The notes under the pieces: model-generated
Seen by the model: the letters and a program-made list of their open reading frames with translations, nothing else
Database searches by the model: none
Told to the model about the DNA's origin: nothing
Made by a program: the position numbers and the translations under genes
Shown: positions 1-5,800 of the stretch, one piece after another
Position numbering within the stretch: position 1 is the first letter of the stretch
How the letters are laid out: every line of letters starts with the position of its first letter
Assembly: GCA_947628355.1 (NCBI GenBank)
Contig: CANQZO010000083.1
Coordinates: 1-7,998, forward strand
Direction of reading: 5' to 3'
Length of the DNA: 7,998 nucleotides
Origin: Candidatus Gastranaerophilales bacterium
Lineage (GTDB): Bacteria; Cyanobacteriota; Vampirovibrionia; Gastranaerophilales; Gastranaerophilaceae

Positions 1-199
1 TTCCCGATATATACGGTTTATCAAGCGCTTCAAAAAGCTCATTTTCAGCTGCCTCATCAAAAGGAAGCCCCCCTGTTATATCCCAGGTGACGGGGTTTTG
101 ACATCCCTCGCATTGGTGGTTGCACCCTGCAACCCACAATACGACCCTTAGCCCGTCGCCGTTTAGCATATCATCTTTTGTTATATTATGGTAATTCAT
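1..199 (-). CDS. nrdG: Anaerobic ribonucleotide reductase activating protein NrdG (partial, N-terminal 66 residues)
   Basis: This is the radical-SAM activase that reductively cleaves S-adenosylmethionine to put the glycyl radical on NrdD. Only the N-terminus lies in the window and the rest runs off the left edge. The translation begins MNYHNITKDDMLNGDGLRVV, and WVAGCNHQCEGCQNP follows. The CX3CX2C cluster motif is Cys26, Cys30 and Cys33, the [4Fe-4S] ligands of the radical-SAM fold, and the surrounding residues are typical of NrdG. The ATG at 197-199 sits 4 nt after the nrdD stop codon. There is no convincing Shine-Dalgarno sequence in that gap, so translation is probably coupled to nrdD. The adjacency of reductase and activase is the usual arrangement and supports both calls. 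The family is usually about 150-200 residues, so most of the gene is missing here. Confidence 0.93.
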   Translation of the reverse strand, partial: MNYHNITKDDMLNGDGLRVVLWVAGCNHQCEGCQNPVTWDITGGLPFDEAAENELFEALDKPYISG

Positions 200-203
200 A
201 TCT

Positions 204-2345
204 TTACATACTTACTCTGTCTTTTATCTCTTCCATTTTTGCTTCGTTAAGACGAGTATCACCTTTTACTCTGGAGTATGAAAGATAACCGTTCATCCTA
301 TCTATTTTTGTTAAATTTCTGCTTCCGCATTTCGGGCAGACATCCATGTTTAATTCTTGGTGTCCGCAATCATCACAGTATGAAAGCGATAAATTTACAC
401 CCTCATAAAATCCCATATCCATTGCTCTTTCAATCAAAGTTCTGATTGCTTCTTTATTGTAAGAAACGGGATATTTAACATACTGGATTTTACCCCCGTT
501 CATTAAGTTCCAAAATCTGTTTTCCAAATCCTGCTTTTGTATCGGAGTTATATTTTCAGTTACATGGCAGTGGAAACTGTTTGATACGTAGCCTCTATCT
601 GATACATTCGGAACTATACCGTATTTTTCACGGAATTGAGTTACCTGCAATCCGCATAAACTTTCAGCAGGTGTGCCGTACAGTGCATATAAGTTTCCGT
701 CTTCTTCTTTAAATTCGTTTACACGTTTATTAATAAATTCCATTACTTCAACGGCAAATTGACCATCCTCTACAAGTGATTTACCGTTATGAATTTCTTG
801 AAGTTCATTTAATGCCGTAATACCAAATGAAGCTGTTGCAGCCTTTAATAACGGTTTAATTTTGTCGTGGAAGCCTAAGTGACCGCCGTAAAATCCGCCC
901 TCGCAGTATGCCAGAGGGTTCGTTGAAGCGCGCATTTCGCCTAAGTAATCATAAGTTCTTATATGAATTTTTCTGATTAACTGCAAATAGTAATCAAGAA
1001 CTTCATAAAAGTCTTTGCTTTCTTTTTTAGCTTTTGCGTAAATCATAGGTAAATGCAGGCTGATAGCACCAATATTAAATCTTCCTACAAATATAGGTTT
1101 ATCGTTTTCATCAGCGGGCTTCATTCCGCCTCTTTCATACCATGGAGATAAGAAAGCTCTGCAGCCCATTGGCGATACTACTCTTTTATATTTTTTATAC
1201 ATGCTTGCAACGTAGCCGTCGCCCGTTAAACTTAACCAGTCGGGGTACATTGACTTTTGCGAGCATTCCAAGCCTGCTTCAAATACATCTTCTAACACTC
1301 CGCCTTTGCCGTGGAGCTCTTTATCATATAAGAATACAAGTTTCGGGAACAGTACTGGTTTTTTGCATTCTTTCTTGCCTTGTCCGTTCTTTCTTGTATT
1401 TAATGCCGATATAGAAGCCATTTTTTCATATTCGCTTGTCCCTAACCCAAAGGTTATTGTTATAAACGGATAATCGCCTCTTGATGAAGCAACGGTATTA
1501 AATTTATATTCCCAGCCTTGGAAGCCTTGGTCAAAATCTGTTTTAACATCATTTAACGCTTCTTTTCTTGCTTGTTCGAAATTTAAACCCATTGAAATAT
1601 AGCGTTCATACTGTTTGTTATATGTTTTTTCAGCATAAGGCGCAAGTAATTTGTCGACTTCGGGCACCGTAAATCCGCCGTATTGCTGGCTTGCTGCTGC
1701 CATTACGATGTCGCCTATTACGTCAAATGCTACGGCTAAGGTCTTTGGTTCATTGTACCAAAGGTTGCCCATTTCAAATCCGCCTCTTAATACTTCCGCT
1801 ACATCAAATAAACAGCAGTTCATTGTGTCGCGTCTTGCCGACATATCGTGAATGTATATATATCCGTCGCGGATTGCCTGTAAATCTTCAACAGTTAAGA
1901 AGAATTTTTTGTATAATTCTTTATTTAATTGATTAAATATTAATGAACGCTTTGTTGATACTAAAGCCGAGTCGGAGTTTGAGTTTTCCTTATCCCCGAT
2001 ATACATTATTTTTTGGCTTTCCTGATATACTTTATCAAGCATTCTTACAAAGTCTTGCTTATAATTACGATAGTTTCTGTAGCTCTGGCATACTTTAGGG
2101 TTAACATTTTCCAGTGCTTCTTCCACTATATTATGCATTTCTTGGATTTGTATTTCGTTATGTCCGCTGTTTTTTACTTCATTTTCAACAATAGAACAAA
2201 TACTATTTAATTGTTCCTCCGTAAAGTCAATTAACACGCGTCTTGCCGATTTCTTTACGGCATTTACAACTTTTTGCAGGTCAAATTTTTCTTTAGTGCC
2301 GTCTTTTTTTACGACGTACAACTGTTCTTCTTCTAAATTTGCCAT
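204..2345 (-). CDS. nrdD: Anaerobic (class III) ribonucleoside-triphosphate reductase NrdD
   Basis: This cytoplasmic glycyl-radical enzyme reduces ribonucleoside triphosphates to dNTPs under anoxic conditions. It has 713 residues, a normal full length. Residues about 8-97 form an ATP-cone allosteric domain (starting LYVVKKDGTKEKFDLQKVV). The catalytic barrel follows, with Cys177/Cys178 in DTMNCCLFD and Cys395 in SPMGCRAFLSP. By analogy to the T4 phage enzyme, Cys395 is the likely thiyl-radical cysteine. The C-terminus has the Zn-binding cysteines 657, 660, 670 and 673 (YCDDCG, then CPKCGS). Next is the glycyl-radical loop RMNGYLS, with Gly686 as the probable radical site. All key residues are present and nothing looks broken. 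The ATG at 2343-2345 is preceded by a strong purine-rich ribosome site. nrdG follows after 4 nt. No clear NrdR box was found upstream. Confidence 0.98.
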   Translation of the reverse strand: MANLEEEQLYVVKKDGTKEKFDLQKVVNAVKKSARRVLIDFTEEQLNSICSIVENEVKNSGHNEIQIQEMHNIVEEALENVNPKVCQSYRNYRNYKQDFVRMLDKVYQESQKIMYIGDKENSNSDSALVSTKRSLIFNQLNKELYKKFFLTVEDLQAIRDGYIYIHDMSARRDTMNCCLFDVAEVLRGGFEMGNLWYNEPKTLAVAFDVIGDIVMAAASQQYGGFTVPEVDKLLAPYAEKTYNKQYERYISMGLNFEQARKEALNDVKTDFDQGFQGWEYKFNTVASSRGDYPFITITFGLGTSEYEKMASISALNTRKNGQGKKECKKPVLFPKLVFLYDKELHGKGGVLEDVFEAGLECSQKSMYPDWLSLTGDGYVASMYKKYKRVVSPMGCRAFLSPWYERGGMKPADENDKPIFVGRFNIGAISLHLPMIYAKAKKESKDFYEVLDYYLQLIRKIHIRTYDYLGEMRASTNPLAYCEGGFYGGHLGFHDKIKPLLKAATASFGITALNELQEIHNGKSLVEDGQFAVEVMEFINKRVNEFKEEDGNLYALYGTPAESLCGLQVTQFREKYGIVPNVSDRGYVSNSFHCHVTENITPIQKQDLENRFWNLMNGGKIQYVKYPVSYNKEAIRTLIERAMDMGFYEGVNLSLSYCDDCGHQELNMDVCPKCGSRNLTKIDRMNGYLSYSRVKGDTRLNEAKMEEIKDRVSM

Positions 2346-2352
2346 GACTTAT

Positions 2353-2366
2353 CCCTCACCTTCTCC
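2353..2366 (-). promoter_or_regulatory. Ribosome binding site of nrdD
   Basis: Reading the minus strand, GGAGAAGGTGAGGG lies just upstream of the nrdD ATG. The GGTGAGG core ends 8 nt before the start codon. This strong Shine-Dalgarno match settles the start at 2345. Confidence 0.8.
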
Positions 2367-2382
2367 AAAGTAACCAAAAATA

Positions 2383-2396
2383 CGTAATAAATTACG
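2383..2396. repeat. Short inverted repeat in the nrdD leader (possible operator)
   Basis: CGTAAT and ATTACG form perfect 6-bp arms around a 2-nt AA spacer, about 38-51 nt upstream of the nrdD start codon and downstream of the predicted promoter. It does not match the NrdR box, FNR or CRP consensus that I know. An RNA hairpin of 6 bp with a 2-nt loop would be poor, so a protein-binding site is more likely than a terminator. It could also be chance in AT-rich DNA. Confidence 0.3.
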
Positions 2397-2443
2397 CATT
2401 TTTAGTTTTTTATTTTTTCCCAAATCTCTCAATTTGTTTTTTT

Positions 2444-2472
2444 ATTTTACAATATTTTTTTAATCATGTAAA
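2444..2472 (-). promoter_or_regulatory. Predicted sigma-70-type promoter for nrdDG
   Basis: On the minus strand, TTTACA (2472-2467) and TAAAAT (2449-2444) are separated by exactly 17 nt. Each differs from the consensus TTGACA/TATAAT at one position. Transcription would begin near 2437, giving a leader of about 90 nt before nrdD. The site lies in the gap after the upstream AAA+ gene, so nrdDG can be transcribed independently of the AAA+ pair. No intrinsic terminator was seen between them, so read-through is also possible. Confidence 0.55.
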
Positions 2473-2506
2473 TAAAAATATATACTTTGGATATTATTTT
2501 TTTTAA

Positions 2507-3778
2507 CTACGTTGTCGGTGCTTCATCAAAAGATTGCATATATTTTTTATTTTCTTCAAATCTTTGCTGCATTCTCTCATTTAATGTCGGAAAATCGTTT
2601 AGCGAATATCTTTGCATTTCGGCTATTACCATATCAGCATTGATATTTTGCTCCGGTACAATTTTGTGATTTTTTGCCTGACTTACAAATAATTCCAATT
2701 CTGCGGGGGTAAATACATATAAATTATCTTTCATATACTGTATAACTTTTGCATAATCAAAATCTTTTGTACTTTCTTGTTCATCGTATTTGAAAAGAGT
2801 ATATTTTATCATATCTCCGACCGCAAAATCTTTCATATCTCCGACTGCCAGTTTAAAATCGGCTCTGCCGGGGCGTAATAGCGCCGAGTCCATTAATTTT
2901 GGATTATTAGCTGTACCTATCCAAACGGCGCCTCTTTTAGCGCATTTATCCGCACATTTTAACATTGCCCTTACTTCTTTAACGCATTCCGGGTTATCTA
3001 TTCTGTCCATAAAGAAGTTATCTACATCATCTTTAAAGTTTATTACCGTATATTTCCCTGTTTTATTAAAGTTTTCTTCCGCTTTTGCAAATGCTTGTTT
3101 AATATTTCTGACGTTTTGAGCATGATTATTTCCGTTTAATTCAACATCTTCGACTTTTATACCTAGGTATCTTAAATGTTCGCAGACTTTTTCCGCCATA
3201 TAAGTTTTACCCCCGCCCGACGGGCCGTATAGTAATACTCCGTTTGGAATTTCCGAATGATAGCTTATATATCTGTCATATTGTTTTGCTGCCAAAGGTG
3301 CTATTAAATCTACCGCGAGCCTGTATTTTTCAACTCCGTAACCTTGTACGGCATTTAATCCTATTTCATGTCCGTCATTTGTGGGCTTTATTGCCGCTAA
3401 ATTCATAAATCCGCAATGGTATTTTTCTGCTTCTTCATAAGATACCCTTAAATCTTTGGATATTTGTTTAATTGAGTCTTCGGTTTCTTTCTTAATTCTT
3501 TCTTCTTCTTCAAGTCTTTGTTTTTCTTGACGATTGCTTTGGTAAACTGCTGTTCCTATTACTCCTGCATATAATACTAAATAGCCTAAAAAAAACGGGT
3601 CAATCCCGAAAGAGAGTGACTTTTTGCCGTTTGACATTCCGACGAGAGCTTTGCCATAGCTGCCATTTGATTGTTCTATACTTGATTTTGGCAAAGTATC
3701 TATAGCTTTTGCCGATTGATTTTTTCTTATTTGATTTCCGCGTATCAGGGTTACTCCGTTTATTGCGCTAATAATCAT
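2507..3778 (-). CDS. Membrane-anchored AAA+ ATPase, intact P-loop (function unknown)
   Basis: 423 residues. A polar N-terminal stretch (1-58) leads to one hydrophobic segment (about 61-80, FFLGYLVLYAGVIGTAVYQ). A charged, probably coiled-coil stretch (about 82-115, rich in E, K, R and Q) comes next, and then a single AAA+ domain (about 150-375). Walker A is GPSGGGKT at 185-192. The Walker B region is VINFKDDVD, with Asp250 in the Mg-binding position and Asp251 where most AAA+ ATPases have Glu. The sensor-1 region is GTANNP with Asn291. The arginine fingers are Arg302 and Arg305 in LLRPGRAD. The domain order resembles FtsH, but there is no HExxH protease motif. The usual aromatic pore-loop residue between Walker A and B is not visible. 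The start has AGGAAAGGG 11 nt upstream, inside the end of the preceding gene. The neighbour at 3784-4686 is a degenerate homologue, so the two probably act together. The AAA+ family call is firm; the biological role is unknown. Confidence 0.85.
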   Translation of the reverse strand: MIISAINGVTLIRGNQIRKNQSAKAIDTLPKSSIEQSNGSYGKALVGMSNGKKSLSFGIDPFFLGYLVLYAGVIGTAVYQSNRQEKQRLEEEERIKKETEDSIKQISKDLRVSYEEAEKYHCGFMNLAAIKPTNDGHEIGLNAVQGYGVEKYRLAVDLIAPLAAKQYDRYISYHSEIPNGVLLYGPSGGGKTYMAEKVCEHLRYLGIKVEDVELNGNNHAQNVRNIKQAFAKAEENFNKTGKYTVINFKDDVDNFFMDRIDNPECVKEVRAMLKCADKCAKRGAVWIGTANNPKLMDSALLRPGRADFKLAVGDMKDFAVGDMIKYTLFKYDEQESTKDFDYAKVIQYMKDNLYVFTPAELELFVSQAKNHKIVPEQNINADMVIAEMQRYSLNDFPTLNERMQQRFEENKKYMQSFDEAPTT

Positions 3779-3783
3779 AATGT

Positions 3784-4686
3784 TTATATCCCTTTCCTGC
3801 TTAATATTTCTTTTGCTTCTGCCAATAAATTGTCACGTTTTGGCGAGTCTTTAAATCTTTCTATCAACTCAATATACTTATTCCAAATAGCTGTATCATC
3901 TTTTATTGACGGGATTGTTAATATTTGATGTTCCATTCTTCCCATTCTTGTAACCGCATTGTCTGCTTTTGTTATGTCAACCGCTTCAGATATCCATGTA
4001 AAACCGCGTTTTCTGCAATCCTGCATTTTAATTAAGGAGCTAATAACACAGCTTGTTTTTCCGCCGCTTAAATTTCTGTCGCTTGCTATTTGGTCTAAAT
4101 CTCTTACTACTATTGCAGTTCTTTGCTTTGTTTTTGTAAATCTTTCTTCCGCTTGTTGTATTAAATCAACTATCGCACTGCTTATTTCATTTAAAGGTTT
4201 TTCTTTTGCCCGCGGTGCATGCTCGATTTTATACCCTGCGTCCTGTAAATTTCCTAAAAATCCTTTTATTGCTTCTTCTTTACCGATTGAGTCGGGACCG
4301 TAAAGACATACTCCGTTTACGCTTGCTTCGCCCGTTGTTTTTACGTCATTTATTAAAAATGTTTTTGCATTTTCAATCATTTTTCCCGTTATCGTTTGCG
4401 GTGAAGGTTCAAGATTTTTTACTCCGTTTTCTGCTGTTTGCACAGCACCTTTAAATAACGGTGATAAGTTTTTCTTTATTACTATTGCGCCTATAATTGC
4501 CGCGCCAGCCAATGCTCCCAATATTAAATATTTTTTATTCTTTTTTATTTTTTCTTTTAAATTCTGCGGTTCAAAAGAGTCTGCTTTTGCTTGTTTATTA
4601 CTGCTTGGAACTTCTCTCCTTTGCGGAGTTGTCATGTCTTGGAATATACGGCTTGTGCCTGCCTGCGCCCCAAAAATTACTTTCAT
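3784..4686 (-). CDS. Membrane-anchored degenerate AAA+ protein, probable inactive partner of the adjacent ATPase
   Basis: 300 residues. The N-terminus (1-50) is polar and basic. One hydrophobic segment (about 53-70, YLILGALAGAAIIGAIVI) is flanked by lysines on both sides. An AAA+-like domain follows (about 105-290). The P-loop reads GPDSIGKE (130-137): the lysine is kept but the final Ser/Thr is Glu137. The Walker B region is VVRDLD, with Arg195 at the Mg-binding Asp position. The sensor-1 Asn position is Val236. Both arginine-finger positions survive (Arg247 and Arg250 in TRMGR). From the P-loop glycine, the shared Trp is +101 and the second arginine +120 in both this protein and the neighbour at 2507-3778, so the two are homologous. 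A GGAGAGG ribosome site lies 4 nt before the ATG. It is first in its operon, with 5 nt to the next gene. I infer that it binds nucleotide weakly or not at all and supplies arginine fingers or structure to a mixed ring. Confidence 0.75.
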   Translation of the reverse strand: MKVIFGAQAGTSRIFQDMTTPQRREVPSSNKQAKADSFEPQNLKEKIKKNKKYLILGALAGAAIIGAIVIKKNLSPLFKGAVQTAENGVKNLEPSPQTITGKMIENAKTFLINDVKTTGEASVNGVCLYGPDSIGKEEAIKGFLGNLQDAGYKIEHAPRAKEKPLNEISSAIVDLIQQAEERFTKTKQRTAIVVRDLDQIASDRNLSGGKTSCVISSLIKMQDCRKRGFTWISEAVDITKADNAVTRMGRMEHQILTIPSIKDDTAIWNKYIELIERFKDSPKRDNLLAEAKEILSRKGI

Positions 4687-4690
4687 TTAT

Positions 4691-4697
4691 CCTCTCC
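4691..4697 (-). promoter_or_regulatory. Ribosome binding site of the degenerate AAA+ gene
   Basis: The minus strand reads GGAGAGG followed by ATAA and the ATG at 4686. It is a good Shine-Dalgarno match and fixes the start codon. Confidence 0.7.
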
Positions 4698-4710
4698 GAT
4701 GATTAAGTTT

Positions 4711-4733
4711 ATTTTATCAAATTTTGATAAGAT
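4711..4733. repeat. Palindrome in the divergent intergenic region (probable operator)
   Basis: TTATCAAA (4714-4721) and TTTGATAA (4723-4730) are perfect 8-bp inverted arms around a single T. Two more pairs extend it to 4711-4733 with one mismatch. It lies 28-44 nt upstream of the degenerate AAA+ start codon and about 100 nt upstream of the permease start, so it could control one or both directions. It is not followed by a T-run in either direction, which argues against an intrinsic terminator. The half-sites resemble an FNR half-site (TTGAT) but in the wrong relative orientation. Confidence 0.5.
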
Positions 4734-4796
4734 AAAATATTAGTAGTATATAACTTTGAAATAATAATTTACATAATTCGGTTAATTTAAGACTAA

Positions 4797-4825
4797 TTGC
4801 CAAAAATTTACATATATTTTAAAAT
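4797..4825 (+). promoter_or_regulatory. Predicted promoter of the permease operon, abutting the start codon
   Basis: TTGCCA (4797-4802) and TAAAAT (4820-4825) are separated by exactly 17 nt, with one mismatch each to the sigma-70 consensus. Initiation about 7 nt after the -10 would fall on or next to the ATG at 4832, giving a leaderless or nearly leaderless mRNA. This fits the absence of any Shine-Dalgarno sequence before that ATG. A weaker alternative is TTTACA at 4768-4773 with ACTAAT at 4792-4797 (18-nt spacing), which would give a short leader. Confidence 0.5.
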
Positions 4826-4831
4826 TAGCGT

Positions 4832-5800
4832 ATGAATTTAGCAGGTTACATTTTTAAGAGGATTCTTCAAACGATACCGTTACTGTTTATGGTATCGATA
4901 ATAAGTTTTTTTCTGATAAGGCTTGCACCCGTTGACCCGTTGGCTGAGTTAAAATTAAATCCGTCTATTACGCAGGAAACTCTAAATTATGAAGTTCAGC
5001 GCTTAGGACTGGATAAACCCGTTATTGTTCAATATGGGCTTTGGCTGAAAAGTTTTGTTAAAGGTGATTTGGGGTATTGCACTACGGGCGAAAAGGTATC
5101 GGATAAACTACTTGAGCGTATTCCGAATACTCTTTTACTTACGGGTTTTGTTATTTTATTTACTTGGCTTGTCGGTATTCCGCTTGGTATAGTTGCCGCT
5201 TTAAACTGGCGCAAGCCTGTTGACCGGATTTTAACCATACTTTCAAGTATCGGAATGGCAATTCCATCGTTCTTTTTCGCGCTTTTGCTGTTAATATTTG
5301 CGGTAAAAACAGGCTGGTTCCCGACGGGAGGAATTACAAGTTATAATTATTCTGAAATGACTCCGTTACATAAGGTTTTAGATGTGCTTCATCATTTGGT
5401 TTTACCTGTAGTTGTGCTTTTTACCATTTCACTTTCGGGGCTTCAGCGTCAAATGAGAGGCAATTTGCTTGACGTGCTTGAGGCTGATTATGTTAAATTT
5501 GCTCGTGCTAAGGGATTAAGTGAAAATAAAGTTATATATAAACACGCGCTAAGAAATGCAGTTAACCCTATGGTTACTTTATTGGGATTTGAATTTGCTT
5601 CGCTATTAAGCGGGGCTGCTTTAACGGAGTATGTTTTTCAATTTCCCGGGCTCGGCAGGCTTATTTTGGAAGCGGTTATGAAGTCTGATATTAATCTTGT
5701 TATGGCTTCTTTAATGATTGGTACTGTTATGCTTGTTTTGGGCAACTTGCTTGCGGATATTCTTTTAAAAATTGTTGATCCGAGAGTGGAGGTCGCGTAA
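4832..5800 (+). CDS. DppB/OppB-type ABC transporter permease
   Basis: An inner-membrane permease subunit of a dipeptide/oligopeptide/nickel-type importer. It has 322 residues, close to the usual length of this family. The N-terminus is the family hallmark: a short basic stretch (IFKRILQ), the first membrane helix (about 11-30) and then LIRLAPVDP. Further helices lie at about 100-125, 135-158, 185-203, 245-265 and 288-312. The cytoplasmic EAA coupling loop that contacts the ATPase is at about 217-245 (EADYVKFARAKGLSENKV), with its conserved Gly228. The C-terminus ends ILLKIVDPRVEVA, as is typical. The ATG at 4832 has no ribosome site upstream, but no better start exists because family homology begins within a few residues. 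The partner permease overlaps its stop codon. No binding protein or ATPase is in the window, so the substrate cannot be named. Confidence 0.93.
   Translation: MNLAGYIFKRILQTIPLLFMVSIISFFLIRLAPVDPLAELKLNPSITQETLNYEVQRLGLDKPVIVQYGLWLKSFVKGDLGYCTTGEKVSDKLLERIPNTLLLTGFVILFTWLVGIPLGIVAALNWRKPVDRILTILSSIGMAIPSFFFALLLLIFAVKTGWFPTGGITSYNYSEMTPLHKVLDVLHHLVLPVVVLFTISLSGLQRQMRGNLLDVLEADYVKFARAKGLSENKVIYKHALRNAVNPMVTLLGFEFASLLSGAALTEYVFQFPGLGRLILEAVMKSDINLVMASLMIGTVMLVLGNLLADILLKIVDPRVEVA
5788..5792 (+). promoter_or_regulatory. Ribosome binding site of the second permease
   Basis: GGAGG lies inside the end of the first permease gene, 7 nt before the overlapping TAATG junction. It supports the start at 5800 and coupled translation of the two subunits, which must assemble one to one. 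Confidence 0.75.

Noticed and set aside
1142..1936. Plus-strand open frames of 66-90 codons inside nrdD, and similar ones opposite the AAA+ genes
   Set aside because: They lie antisense to well-supported genes, have low-complexity translations and no recognisable domain or start context.
2383..2396. Riboswitch or attenuator in the nrdD leader
   Set aside because: The leader is only about 90 nt and AT-rich, with one weak 6-bp repeat. No conserved riboswitch core or competing terminator stem is visible.
2507..3778. FtsH-type membrane protease
   Set aside because: The membrane segment plus AAA+ order fits, but there is no HExxH zinc motif or C-terminal protease domain. HEIGL at 137-141 does not fit the motif.
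3784..4686. Pseudogene of the adjacent AAA+ gene
   Set aside because: The frame is open for 300 codons with a strong ribosome site. Spacing to the arginine fingers is exactly kept and both arginines are retained, which suggests selection rather than decay.
4714..4730. FNR-type anaerobic regulator site
   Set aside because: FNR sites read TTGAT-N4-ATCAA. Here the half-sites are in the opposite order (ATCAA before TTGAT) with different spacing.
4711..4733. Palindrome read as a bidirectional intrinsic terminator
   Set aside because: The stem is almost all A/T and has a 1-nt loop, no T-run follows on either strand, and the flanking genes diverge, so there is no transcript to end there.
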